DNA of 64,000 nt. Origin: Nocardia asteroides. Its GTDB lineage: Bacteria > Actinomycetota > Actinomycetes > Mycobacteriales > Mycobacteriaceae. Under the pieces are notes generated by a model, which searched no databases, was not told the DNA's origin, and saw only the letters and a list, made by a program, of their open reading frames with translations. The DNA lies in contig NZ_LR134352.1 of NCBI RefSeq assembly GCF_900637185.1, positions 6,500,001 through 6,564,000 on the forward strand. The letters run 5' to 3'. A program made the translations under genes and the position numbers. Each line of letters starts with the position of its first letter. The stretch's first letter is position 1. Shown here piece after piece: positions 39,770-48,144 of the stretch.

Positions 39770-40185
39770 CGCCCCCCACTTTCGATCTGTCTTCTGCACT
39801 CTAAGACGAATCGGGGACGCCACTGGTTCCCGGATGCGCGAATGTGTGTGTGGGCTCCGGAGCGGGCCGGGCGGAGCACGACCACCGGGTGGACCCCTGC
39901 GCCACCCGGGCGTCGGCTCGCTACCGCGCTCTCGGCGCGCATCCAGCGTGCGTGCCGTCCCCTCCGGCGACGTCCACGCACGGGGCGCGGACGTGGTTGG
40001 AACACGTACCGCTCCGGAACTCACTGACCGCACCAGCGCGATCGCCGGCCTGGAGCACCGCGCCACGCTGGGCTGGCAGCCGCGCGATCACCCGCTCGGC
40101 TGTGAGAATTTTTGCGAAAGCTTTACTGTCGGTCAAGCTAGACGACTGTCCCAATTTGTACCGACGACCACTGGAGGATGCCTGC
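39770..40185. other. 416-bp intergenic region
   Basis: No gene is supported. It separates the CHAP gene (minus) from the first XRE regulator (plus) and must carry both promoters. Bases 40105-40170 are much richer in A and T (GAATTTTTGCGAAAGCTTTACTG), a plausible promoter for the regulator pair. GGAGG lies at 40173-40177. Confidence 0.5.
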
Positions 40186-40920
40186 GTGGAAGACCCGCAT
40201 GCGCCGATCGCGCACTACCTGCGCGAACGCCGCGAGTCGGCCGGGCTGACCAGGAGCGCGCTCGGCGCCCTGGCCGGCGTCTCACCCGCGCTCATCCAGA
40301 AGATCGAACAGGGCACCCGCTCGCCCACGCTGGAGGCGCTGACCGCGCTGTGCGACGCGCTCGGGATCCCCGATCCGTTCCGCGACCATCTGGTGTCGCT
40401 GTCGCTGTCGCATCGCTACGACCGGCCCGCGCCGGTCGAGATGGCGGTACCCGAGACCGAGCTCCTGCTGCTGAACGGCTTCGCCTACCCGGCCAGCCTG
40501 CAGGTCTTCCCGACCTTCGACGTGCTGGCCGTCAACGAGCCGTGGGCGCGCCAGTTCCCCGGCCTCGAGGCGGGCACCACGCTGCTGGAATGGATGCTGC
40601 TGCATCCGGCGGCGCGCTCGCTGGTCGTGCACTGGGAGCGGCAGATCCATATGAGCGTCTACAGTTTCCGGGTGATCAGCCCCGGCGTGGTGCCGCAGGA
40701 GCGGATCGACGAGCTCGTCGCGTCCTGTTCCCGTGCCCCCGAATGGACGAAGCTGTGGACGACGGAGCCGCCCCCGCCGTACGGCATCGAGCAACCGGAG
40801 CTGATCGTGCGGCACGTCGACACCGGCGAGCCGACGGTGATGGCGATGCACAACCTGGATTTCGCGTTGCCACGCAGGCCATGGGCGCTGGTCGCCATGG
40901 TCCCGCGACCGGACGCCTAG
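40186..40920 (+). CDS. XRE-family regulator with MmyB-like ligand domain, copy 1
   Basis: The N-terminal HTH_XRE (Y-L-R-E-R-R-E-S-A-G-L-T-R-S-A-L-G-A-L-A-G-V-S then I-E-Q-G-T-R-S-P-T) covers residues 10-60. An MmyB-type PAS-like sensor follows (L-N-G-F-A-Y-P-A-S-L-Q-V-F-P-T-F-D-V-L-A-V-N), which in MmyB binds a fatty acid. The GTG at 40186 has GGAGG eight bases upstream. It is 244 aa, exactly the length of the next gene. The two are 31 bp apart and clearly a tandem duplication. Confidence 0.85.
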   Translation: MEDPHAPIAHYLRERRESAGLTRSALGALAGVSPALIQKIEQGTRSPTLEALTALCDALGIPDPFRDHLVSLSLSHRYDRPAPVEMAVPETELLLLNGFAYPASLQVFPTFDVLAVNEPWARQFPGLEAGTTLLEWMLLHPAARSLVVHWERQIHMSVYSFRVISPGVVPQERIDELVASCSRAPEWTKLWTTEPPPPYGIEQPELIVRHVDTGEPTVMAMHNLDFALPRRPWALVAMVPRPDA

Positions 40921-40951
40921 CGAACCCCTGTTTCCGAAAGAGGACTGCGAC

Positions 40952-41686
40952 GTGGCAAACCCGCATCCACCGATCGCGCGCTACCTGCGCGAACGCCGGG
41001 AATCGGCGGGCCTGACCCGGGCCGCGCTCAGTGCGGCGGCGGGCATCTCGCCCGGTCTCATCCAGAAGATCGAGCAGGGCACGCGCACGCCGACCATCGA
41101 GGCTCTCAACGCGATGTTCGACGTGCTCGAGGTACCCGCGCTGTTCCGCGACCACTTGGTGTCGCTGTCGCTGGCCGACCGCTACGACAGCGCCCCGCCC
41201 GACCCCGCGGACCAGGTGCCGATCACCGACCTGGTGCTGCTGAACGCGATCCCGTATCCGGCCAGCCTGCAGGTGTATTCGACCTTCGACATCGTGGCGG
41301 CGAACGCGGCCTGGGAGCGCATCTTCCCCGGTCTCACCGCGGGCACGACCCTGCTGGAATGGATGCTGCTCGATCCCCGCGCCCGCGAGGCGATGCTGGA
41401 CTGGCACACCCAGGTCCATTTGTGCGTCTACGGCTTCCGGGTGATGAGCCCGGGCGTGGTGCCGCAGGCACGCATCGATCAGCTGGTGGGCGCCTGCTCC
41501 CAGGCGCCGGAATGGGCGGAGTTCTGGACCACCGAACCGCACGCGCCGACCCATCTGGACCGGCCCGTGCAGCGGTTCAAGGACCCGGAGACCGGGCAGC
41601 CGATCACCATGATCATGCACGCCCTCGAGTACACGATCCCGCGCCGCGAATGGTCGCTGGTCGTGTTCTGCCCGATCCTGGAGTGA
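40952..41686 (+). CDS. XRE-family regulator with MmyB-like ligand domain, copy 2
   Basis: This is a paralogue of the preceding gene with the same length (244 aa). It has the same HTH (R-R-E-S-A-G-L-T-R-A-A-L-S-A-A-A-G-I-S) and the same sensor layout (L-N-A-I-P-Y-P-A-S-L-Q-V-Y-S-T-F-D-I). Recognition-helix residues are nearly identical, while the ligand domain differs more, so the pair may read the same operators but different ligands, or form heterodimers. The GTG at 40952 has GAGGA upstream. It ends one base before the convergent MFS stop. Confidence 0.85.
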   Translation: MANPHPPIARYLRERRESAGLTRAALSAAAGISPGLIQKIEQGTRTPTIEALNAMFDVLEVPALFRDHLVSLSLADRYDSAPPDPADQVPITDLVLLNAIPYPASLQVYSTFDIVAANAAWERIFPGLTAGTTLLEWMLLDPRAREAMLDWHTQVHLCVYGFRVMSPGVVPQARIDQLVGACSQAPEWAEFWTTEPHAPTHLDRPVQRFKDPETGQPITMIMHALEYTIPRREWSLVVFCPILE

Positions 41687-41687
41687 G

Positions 41688-43112
41688 CTAGTCCGCCTTG
41701 CGGACCGGGATGCAGGCGGTGAGCGCGATCGCGACCACCGCACCCGACATCGCGATGAAGAAGGCGGTGTGGAACCCGGCCCGCGAGGGCAGCACGTGCG
41801 GGCCGAGCTGCATGGTCATGTGCGCGAGCACCACGCTCATCACCGCAGCCGAGGTGGACGTGCCGATCGAGCGCATCAGCGAGTTCAGGCCGTTGGCGGC
41901 CGCCGTCTCGGTGATCGGCACCGCGCCCATGATCAGCGCGGGCATCGCGGCGTAGGCCAGGCCGACGCCACCGGCCACGATCACCGAGGCCAGCATGATC
42001 TGCCAGACGCTGTCCATCATGACCACCGCGCACAGGTAGCCGATGCCGATCACGGCCGAGCCGAGCGCGAGGGTCAGCTTCGGGCCCTTCCTGGCCGACA
42101 GCCGCGCCGACACCGGCGAGAGCAGCATCATCACCAGGCCGGTGGGCGCCATCGCCAGTCCGGCGACCACCATGGACAGGCCGAAGCCGTAGCCGCTGGC
42201 CTCGGGCGCCATGAGCAGCTGCGGGAAGGTCAGCGACATGCCGTAGAGGGCGAAGCCCACCGCGATCGAGGCCAGGTTGGTGAACAGCACCCGCGGCCGC
42301 GCCGAGACCCGCAGGTCCACCAGCGGCGCCGACTGCCGCAGCTCGTAGAGCCCCCAGAGCAGGAAGCTCACCACCGACACCGCGAACAGCGCCAGGATCG
42401 ACGGGCTGGCCCAGCCCCAGTCGGCGCCCTTGGTGATGCCGATCAGCAGGGTGAGCAGCGCGATGGACAGACCCACCGCGCCGCCGAAGTCGAACTTCGA
42501 GGGCGTGCGCACCGGCGACTCGGGCACGAACACGAACACCAGCACCGCGCACAGCGCGCCGAGCCCGGCGGCCACCCAGAACAGCATGTGCCAGTCCGCG
42601 TTCTGCGCGATGACGGCCGCGAACGGCAGGCCGACGGCGCCACCGACGCCGAGCGTCGCGCTCATCACGGCCATCGCGCCGCCGACCCGCTCGGCAGGCA
42701 GCTCGTCGCGCATGATGCTGATACCGAGCGGGATCGCGCCCACCGCGGCACCCTGCAGCGAGCGGCCGACGATCTCGGGCAGCAGCGAGGAGAAACTCGC
42801 GCAGATGATCGAGCCCACGATCATGAAGCCCAGGTTGATCACCAAGATCAGCCGCTTGCCGAACATGTCGCCGAGCTTGCCCGCGATGGGCGTGGAGACG
42901 GCGCCCGCCAGCAGCGTCGCGGTGACCACCCAGGACGCGTTGGACGCCGAGGTGTTCAGCAGGGTGGGCAGCGACGGGATGATCGGGATGACCAGCGTCT
43001 GCATGAGCGAGACGACGACGCCGACCGTACTGAGCACCGCGATGAGCACGACGGGGGTGACGCCACGGGTTTCGGGAGTGGCCGGCGAGACGTCGGCATC
43101 GGTAACGGACAC
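41688..43112 (-). CDS. MFS transporter, DHA2-like 14-helix exporter
   Basis: This 474-residue major facilitator has motif A G-K-L-G-D-M-F-G-K-R near residue 75 and motif C-like G-V-G-G-A-V-G-L-P near 155. About 14 hydrophobic segments include I-I-P-S-L-P-T-L near the N-terminus. The GTG at 43110-43112 (V-S-V-T-D-A-D-V) is chosen because the frame beyond it crosses the operator; no clear ribosome site is visible. It is divergent from a MarR regulator with ordered half-sites between them. Substrate is unknown. Confidence 0.82.
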   Translation of the reverse strand: MSVTDADVSPATPETRGVTPVVLIAVLSTVGVVVSLMQTLVIPIIPSLPTLLNTSASNASWVVTATLLAGAVSTPIAGKLGDMFGKRLILVINLGFMIVGSIICASFSSLLPEIVGRSLQGAAVGAIPLGISIMRDELPAERVGGAMAVMSATLGVGGAVGLPFAAVIAQNADWHMLFWVAAGLGALCAVLVFVFVPESPVRTPSKFDFGGAVGLSIALLTLLIGITKGADWGWASPSILALFAVSVVSFLLWGLYELRQSAPLVDLRVSARPRVLFTNLASIAVGFALYGMSLTFPQLLMAPEASGYGFGLSMVVAGLAMAPTGLVMMLLSPVSARLSARKGPKLTLALGSAVIGIGYLCAVVMMDSVWQIMLASVIVAGGVGLAYAAMPALIMGAVPITETAAANGLNSLMRSIGTSTSAAVMSVVLAHMTMQLGPHVLPSRAGFHTAFFIAMSGAVVAIALTACIPVRKAD

Positions 43113-43124
43113 GAATATGCACGG

Positions 43125-43148
43125 TACACAGCATGTGTATGGTACACA
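43125..43148. promoter_or_regulatory. Three phased half-sites between MFS and MarR genes
   Basis: TACACA (43125-43130), TGTGTA (43134-43139) and TACACA (43143-43148) alternate in orientation, each 9 bp from the next. They form two overlapping 15-bp palindromes. This suits cooperative MarR binding controlling both genes. Confidence 0.65.
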
Positions 43149-43186
43149 ATTTGGACTCGGAGTGATCCACACGACATAGTTGGCAC

Positions 43187-43672
43187 ATGTCCGATTCCGG
43201 CCCCGTCGACGACACCCCGTTCACCCGCCTGGTGTTCGAGCTGAACCTGATCTCGCGCCACTTCCCCACCCCGGCGCGCCGCCGACCCGGCTTCCTGCTC
43301 GACCGCTCCGCGTTCCTGATCCTCACCCGCCTCGAACTCACCGAGCCGCTGAGCCTGCGGGAACTGTCGGAGGCCTTCCAGCTCGACATCTCCACCATCA
43401 ATCGCCAGGTCGGGGCGATGCTGAAACAGGATCTGGTGGAACGGGTCCCGGATCCCGACGGCGGCGTGGCCAGGAAGATCCGCGCGACCGCGCAGGGCAA
43501 GGCCGCGCTGGCCGCCGATCAGAAGCACCGGGCGGCCGGAATCGGTGTCGTCGTGGCGGATTGGGACGAGCACGACGTGACCGAGCTGAGCAGGCTCATG
43601 CAGAAGTTCAACCGCTCGGTGGAGCGGATCGAGGAAAACCCCTGGCCCAGACCGCCACGCGGACAGGACTGA
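43187..43672 (+). CDS. MarR-family regulator, 161 aa
   Basis: The winged-helix core is L-S-L-R-E-L-S-E-A-F-Q-L-D-I-S-T-I-N-R-Q-V-G-A-M-L near residues 60-85, followed by the wing D-P-D-G-G-V-A-R-K-I. It is divergent from the MFS exporter 74 bp away, with phased palindromes between, so it probably represses both. There is no ribosome site. CATAGT (43175-43180) with TTGGAC (43151-43156), 18 bases apart, would start transcription at the ATG itself, giving a leaderless mRNA. Confidence 0.85.
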   Translation: MSDSGPVDDTPFTRLVFELNLISRHFPTPARRRPGFLLDRSAFLILTRLELTEPLSLRELSEAFQLDISTINRQVGAMLKQDLVERVPDPDGGVARKIRATAQGKAALAADQKHRAAGIGVVVADWDEHDVTELSRLMQKFNRSVERIEENPWPRPPRGQD

Positions 43673-43691
43673 GCGCGCTAAGCTCCGCCGC

Positions 43692-44015
43692 GTGGTCACT
43701 CACCGGTCTACCCGCCCGAGCTGGCTCGCCTGGGACAACTACTTCGTCGGGGTCGGCGGATTGGTCCTCGGCCTGTGCTTCGGCACCTGTTCCGCGCTGA
43801 TCGCGGGCCCCGGCCGCAATCTCGCGGCCATCGTCCTGGTCGTACTCGCGACGCTCTGTGTACTACCCGCGCTGCTGCGCGCCGTCGCCGAACTCAGCGT
43901 CTGGGTGCGGCTGGCGGTGCTGGCCCTCGGCTTCGCGCTGCTGCTGCCCGCGATCGCGCTCAGTCCCGACGTGCGGGACTGGGCGGCCGAACGCTGGGAA
44001 CGCGCCTGGAAGTAG
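43692..44015 (+). CDS. Small membrane protein, 107 aa
   Basis: I do not recognise this protein. Three hydrophobic segments are visible (Y-F-V-G-V-G-G-L-V-L-G-L-C-F-G-T-C, A-A-I-V-L-V-V-L-A-T-L-C-V-L-P-A-L and V-R-L-A-V-L-A-L-G-F-A-L-L-L-P-A). The short tail is amphipathic and rich in Trp and Arg. The GTG at 43692 lies 19 bp after the MarR stop, so it may be co-transcribed with the regulator. Confidence 0.65.
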   Translation: MVTHRSTRPSWLAWDNYFVGVGGLVLGLCFGTCSALIAGPGRNLAAIVLVVLATLCVLPALLRAVAELSVWVRLAVLALGFALLLPAIALSPDVRDWAAERWERAWK

Positions 44016-44020
44016 GCGCC

Positions 44021-44311
44021 TCACATCTGGGCGCGCGGGATGGCCAGCAGCATCTGGATGGTCTTCTGGATGAACTGCGCCGACTGCCAGGTGAGGTAGA
44101 GGCTGGCGGCACCCGCGGCGGCCGCACCCGAGGAGCCGCTCGCCGAACCCGAGGCCAGATCGGCCGAGCCGGTGGCCGACCCGGTCGACGAGCCCGAGCC
44201 CGGTAGCGCCGACGCGGGACCCGCCGCGCCGAGCATCCCGATCGCCAGCGCGACACCCACCACGGCGACTCGCACGGCATACGGCTTGGACATTTCACGA
44301 CCGGACGACAT
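44021..44311 (-). CDS. Small exported Ser/Gly/Ala-rich protein, 96 aa
   Basis: A signal peptide (V-R-V-A-V-V-G-V-A-L-A-I-G-M-L-G-A-A-G-P-A-S-A) is followed by a low-complexity segment with T-G-S-A and A-S-G-S units. A C-terminal helix follows (L-Y-L-T-W-Q-S-A-Q-F-I-Q-K-T-I-Q-M-L). The ATG at 44309-44311 has GGGA nine bases upstream; the ATG at 44291-44293 is the alternative. I know no function; size and export suggest a surface or cell-wall peptide. Confidence 0.6.
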   Translation of the reverse strand: MSSGREMSKPYAVRVAVVGVALAIGMLGAAGPASALPGSGSSTGSATGSADLASGSASGSSGAAAAGAASLYLTWQSAQFIQKTIQMLLAIPRAQM

Positions 44312-44536
44312 CAGCTGAATCCCACTCTCCGAAAAGCACTGCGAATATGCAGTATTCACGCCGAAACAACGCTCCGAGCCCGATTCGAGCGGATTGACCA
44401 CTTTGCACGGTTCTCGGAGCATTATTTTCGGCGACCGGTCCCGACCCGGCTCAATTGTCCGGCGCGGCGGGCCGGTTCGGCAGACCACGGATATCGGGGC
44501 AGTGGGATTCAGGCCGCCGGGCCCCGGCCCGCGCGA

Positions 44537-45628
44537 TCAGTGCGCGGACCGCCGTTCCTTGGCCGCCTCCTCCAGCTTCTCCGCCCGGTCGCGCACGACC
44601 TCGGCCGCGTGCGAGCCACGCGCCAGCGCCACCTCCAGCAGATGGGAACCGCGTTCCCGCGCGGCCTCGGCCAGCTCGGGCGCCCGCTCCTTGGCCACCT
44701 CGGCCAGCTGCGCACCGCGTTCCCGCGCGACCTCGGCCAGGTGCACGCCGCGTTCCCGCGCCACGGCGGCCAGCTCCGGTCCACGCTCCTGCGCGACCTC
44801 GGCCAGGTGCGCGCTGCGCTCCCTGGCGGCTTCGGCCAGTTCGGGTCCGCGATCCTTCGCGACCTCGGCCCACTGCGCGGTCTTGTCCCTGGCCGCCTCG
44901 GCGAGCTCCGGCCCGCGATCCTTCGCGACGTCCGCCCACTGGGCACCGCGCTCCCGGGCGGCTTCGGCCAGCTCCGGGCCACGGTCCTTGGCGACCTCGG
45001 CCCAGTGCGCACCGCGTTCGCGGGCGGCCTCGGCCAGCTCCGGGCCGCGCTCGCGGGCGAGGTCGGCCAGGTGGGCGCCCTGTTCGCCGGCCGCGTCGGC
45101 CACCTGGGCGCCGCGCAGCTTGGCGGCGCCGACGAGGGCCGCGCTCTCGGCGGCCACGCGCGACTCGCGCCGCGACAGCGCCTGCCTGGCGCGCCAGCCG
45201 AGCGACGGCTTGCCCGCGGTGTCGGACGCGGTGATCAGCAGGCCACCGAGCAGCCCCAGATCCTTCAGGAAGCCGACGCGCTTGGCGGCCCGGCGATCCG
45301 GATCCGGCTCGGCCCAGAAGTCCTGTTCGGTGATGGTGCCCGGAATGACGGTCGCCGCGAGGACGAACGCGGCGGGGCGGGGTGCCCGGCCGCTGGCCAG
45401 GACCAGCCCGCCGACGATCTGCGCGGCGGCGTTGACCTTGATCAGCACGTCCGGGTTGTCGGGGACGCGGGCGGCCAGGGAGTCGGGCAGGTCGGCCCGG
45501 CCCTTGTCGGCCAGCGCGGTGGCCGCGGCGGCGCGCGGTTTCGGATTCAGCAAGGCGTTGATGCCCCCGGCGACGAATGTGGTCGCCAGCAGGGTGCGGG
45601 CAACGCGGCGGACAGGCTTGATCGGCAT
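44537..45628 (-). CDS. DoxX-like membrane protein fused to an 11-residue helical repeat domain, 363 aa
   Basis: Residues 1-150 form a DoxX-like membrane domain (T-T-F-V-A-G-G-I-N-A-L-L-N-P, then L-V-L-A-S-G-R-A-P-R-P-A-A and G-F-L-K-D-L-G-L-L-G-G-L-L-I-T). From about 172 to 358 there are 17 uninterrupted 11-residue units of the type R-G-P-E-L-A-E-A-A-R-E, alternating with R-G-A-H-W-A-E-V-A-K-D. An 11-mer period gives an amphipathic or right-handed coiled helix like LEA proteins and apolipoproteins. The ATG at 45626-45628 has AAGGGA upstream. It could shape or protect membranes; function is not known. Confidence 0.8.
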   Translation of the reverse strand: MPIKPVRRVARTLLATTFVAGGINALLNPKPRAAAATALADKGRADLPDSLAARVPDNPDVLIKVNAAAQIVGGLVLASGRAPRPAAFVLAATVIPGTITEQDFWAEPDPDRRAAKRVGFLKDLGLLGGLLITASDTAGKPSLGWRARQALSRRESRVAAESAALVGAAKLRGAQVADAAGEQGAHLADLARERGPELAEAARERGAHWAEVAKDRGPELAEAARERGAQWADVAKDRGPELAEAARDKTAQWAEVAKDRGPELAEAARERSAHLAEVAQERGPELAAVARERGVHLAEVARERGAQLAEVAKERAPELAEAARERGSHLLEVALARGSHAAEVVRDRAEKLEEAAKERRSAH

Positions 45629-45760
45629 CGTCGGATCCCTTCGTCTACGACTGGGGAGTACGGCTCCTTGCCAGTCGACTACCCCGGACCTCGGACCACA
45701 AACGATCGCGGCGACAGGGCATGCACTGTTCAGTCACACCCCGCCGCTACCGTCGGCGTG

Positions 45761-46387
45761 GTGTCCGACACCACCGTCCGAACGGCCTACAGCGCGATCA
45801 ACGAGCTGTACATCGACCTGTTCGGCTCCCCCACCGACCTGCCTCCCGACGACTCCGCGTTCGTCCTGCGCCACCTCGCCGGCACCGACGGCCCGGTGCT
45901 CGACCTCGGCTGCGGACCAGGCCATTTCACCCAGACACTGCACGCGGCGGGTCTGGCGGCCACCGGTATCGACCTCGTCCCGGAGTTCATCGCCCACGCC
46001 GCGTCCCGCTATCCCGGGATCCCGTTCCGGGTCGACTCGATCCGCGCCATCGACGCGCCGACGGGGTCGATCGGCGGCCTGCTGGCCTGGTTCTCGCTGA
46101 TCCACTTCACACCGGGCGAACTGCCCGCCGTGCTGGCCGAATTCGCCCGGGTGCTGGCGCCGGGCGGGCGGCTGGTGCTCGGCTTCTTCGACACCGACGA
46201 GCCGGTGGAGGTGTTCGCGCACAAGGTCACGCCCGCCTACCGCTGGCCGGTCGACACCATGGCCGCGGTGCTGGCCGACGCCGGATTCACCGAAATCGAC
46301 CGGTTCGAGCGCCCGGCCACCGACGACATGCGCCGCTACGCCGCGCTGGCGACCTCACGCCGTCAACCCGAGGGCGGTCACGGGTAA
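45761..46387 (+). CDS. Class I SAM-dependent methyltransferase, 208 aa
   Basis: This Rossmann methyltransferase has motif I V-L-D-L-G-C-G-P-G-H-F-T near residue 48. The acidic motif II is G-I-D-L-V-P-E-F, the post-I region includes W-F-S-L-I-H-F-T-P, and then L-A-P-G-G-R-L-V-L-G-F-F. The substrate is not inferable. The GTG at 45761 lacks a ribosome site; GTG 45758 is one codon earlier. Its last 33 bases overlap the 3' end of the convergent AraC gene. Confidence 0.85.
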   Translation: MSDTTVRTAYSAINELYIDLFGSPTDLPPDDSAFVLRHLAGTDGPVLDLGCGPGHFTQTLHAAGLAATGIDLVPEFIAHAASRYPGIPFRVDSIRAIDAPTGSIGGLLAWFSLIHFTPGELPAVLAEFARVLAPGGRLVLGFFDTDEPVEVFAHKVTPAYRWPVDTMAAVLADAGFTEIDRFERPATDDMRRYAALATSRRQPEGGHG

Positions 46388-47269
46388 CCGGGCGCCGGTC
46401 CTGACCACCCGGAACTGTCCCGGCGTCATCCCGGTCTCGAGCCGGAAGGCGCGATAGAACTGCCGCACCGAGGCGAACCCGCTCGCCTCGGCCACCCGGG
46501 CGACCGACCGCGCCCGGTCTCGCAGCAGCAGCTGCCTGGCGTGACGCACGCGCATCCCGCGCAGCATGGCCGCCGGGCTGGTCCCCAGCGACTCGAAGGC
46601 CCGATGCAGCGTGCGCCGCGAGACCAGGCAGCCGCGCGCGATCCCGTCGACGGTCAGTTCCGGATCGGTGAAATGCCTGCGCAGGAACACCAGCACCTGC
46701 CCACGCGACAGCGCCCGCCCCGGCTTCTCGGCGAGCACCGGCGTGCGCGCGGCGGCGACCACCGCGCGGACCATGTCGAGGCCGCCCACCGCCAGCGCCG
46801 CCGCGTGCTCGGGCTGGCGCAGTTCCGCGACACCGGCGAAGAATCGCGCGATCACCTCGGCCGCGCCGGTGGCGGGCAGGTGCAGCGGGAGGGCCGTGAT
46901 CGCGCCGTCGGCGAGCGTGTCCAGGGGCAGCCGCAACAGCACCTGGGCCCAGTCCTCGCGCATGGTCCAGCGGAACGGATCGCCGGCGCGGTAGACGACC
47001 AAATCGCCGGGGCCGACCGCGATCGTGCGCCCGGCGTGCTCGGCTTCCGCCTGTCCTTCGAATTGGATGCTCACGAGTACATCGCCACCGGAGGCGTCGT
47101 CGGGCACCGAGTGCAGCGTCTGCGGACCTGCCCGCAGCACGGCCAGATCGAAGCCGGCGAATCGTTGCGCGGCGATCCGGCCGCGTGGCCGCTGCCGCGC
47201 GCCGACTTCCACCCGGACCGGCGCCAGCGCCTGCGATATCCGCTGCGCCCAGTCCTCTCCAGCACACAT
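46355..47269 (-). CDS. AraC-family regulator (cupin-like sensor plus C-terminal HTH)
   Basis: The N-terminal part is an AraC-binding-like domain (L-V-V-Y-R-A-G-D-P-F-R-W). The C-terminal double HTH has V-D-G-I-A-R-G-C-L-V-S-R-R-T-L-H-R-A-F and then V-A-R-V-A-E-A-S-G-F-A-S-V-R-Q-F-Y-R-A-F-R-L-E-T-G-M-T-P-G-Q-F-R. The ATG at 47267-47269 has AGGGGG upstream; the longer frame is less likely. It overlaps the methyltransferase gene tail-to-tail. Target genes are unknown. Confidence 0.85.
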   Translation of the reverse strand: MCAGEDWAQRISQALAPVRVEVGARQRPRGRIAAQRFAGFDLAVLRAGPQTLHSVPDDASGGDVLVSIQFEGQAEAEHAGRTIAVGPGDLVVYRAGDPFRWTMREDWAQVLLRLPLDTLADGAITALPLHLPATGAAEVIARFFAGVAELRQPEHAAALAVGGLDMVRAVVAAARTPVLAEKPGRALSRGQVLVFLRRHFTDPELTVDGIARGCLVSRRTLHRAFESLGTSPAAMLRGMRVRHARQLLLRDRARSVARVAEASGFASVRQFYRAFRLETGMTPGQFRVVRTGARLPVTALGLTA

Positions 47270-47516
47270 CTCAGATGCCCCCTGACCCAACGTATTTCGC
47301 GATCGTTTCCCTGTCACCGCTGTCGCGCTTCACGAGATCAGCTCTGCCGCAGAGGTTTTCAGACGGCAGCGTCGGACACCAGTCGAACCGGCGGTTCCCG
47401 TCCGCGGGAATAGTGAAATCTTCAACAATTCCGTCGCCTACATCGCCGTTCGGAGTGATAACAAATAGCAATAGCGACATGAGTGTGATCGACATCAACG
47501 CGGTAACATCCGCTCC

Positions 47517-48011
47517 ATGGTGGACGAGCGTTCTCGTTCGACGGACGAGAGCGACGACGAACTGACACCCCGCGAACGACTGGCCTGGCGTACCTACCTC
47601 GACGGAAAGTCCTCACTCGACGACATCGTGAACCGCCACCTGGAACAGGGCCATCAGCTCGGTTTCGCCGAATTCCGGATTCTGCTCGCCCTGCACCGCG
47701 CACCACAATCCGCTTTGCGCATGAGTGCGCTCGCGGACCGCGTCCGCGTCTCCCGCGGCCAGCTCACCCACCTGGTCCGGGCCCTGGAAGCCCGCGATTT
47801 CGTGCGCCGCAGGCCCGACCCGTACGACCGCCGCGGCGTCGTCGCCGAACTCACCCGGGCAGGCACCCGCACGGTCGACGCGGCGTTACCCGGCTACGAA
47901 AGAATTGTCCGCGACCACTTCGTGGACCCGGTCACCGACGACGCCCTCGATATCGTCGCGGGCGCCTTCGGCCGAATTATCCGGAATATCGCTGACGAAC
48001 CCGGCGCATGA
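47517..48011 (+). CDS. MarR-family regulator, 164 aa, probably leaderless
   Basis: The winged helix includes M-S-A-L-A-D-R-V-R-V-S-R-G-Q-L-T-H-L-V-R-A-L-E and the wing R-R-P-D-P-Y-D-R-R-G-V-V-A-E-L-T. The N-terminus is acidic (E-R-S-R-S-T-D-E-S-D-D-E). The ATG at 47517 has no ribosome site, but TAACAT (47504-47509) lies seven bases upstream as a -10. Bases 47270-47516 upstream hold no other gene and are AT-richer. No adjacent transporter marks its target. Confidence 0.82.
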   Translation: MVDERSRSTDESDDELTPRERLAWRTYLDGKSSLDDIVNRHLEQGHQLGFAEFRILLALHRAPQSALRMSALADRVRVSRGQLTHLVRALEARDFVRRRPDPYDRRGVVAELTRAGTRTVDAALPGYERIVRDHFVDPVTDDALDIVAGAFGRIIRNIADEPGA

Positions 48012-48144
48012 AGCGAAAAATTAGCGCCGAACTCCCCGATCCATGAATTCGAATTACCGGTCCCCGAGGATGCCCTCGACGAGGCTTTCCAATACCTCGG
48101 CTGCGACTTGCTACCGGAACCACCGGGCCGCCCGTGACGGCGGG

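Noticed and set aside
44600..45130. Possible CRISPR-like or DNA repeat array (33-bp periodicity)
   Set aside because: The 33/66-bp periodicity is the codon image of 11-residue protein repeats in an intact frame; there are no unique spacers.
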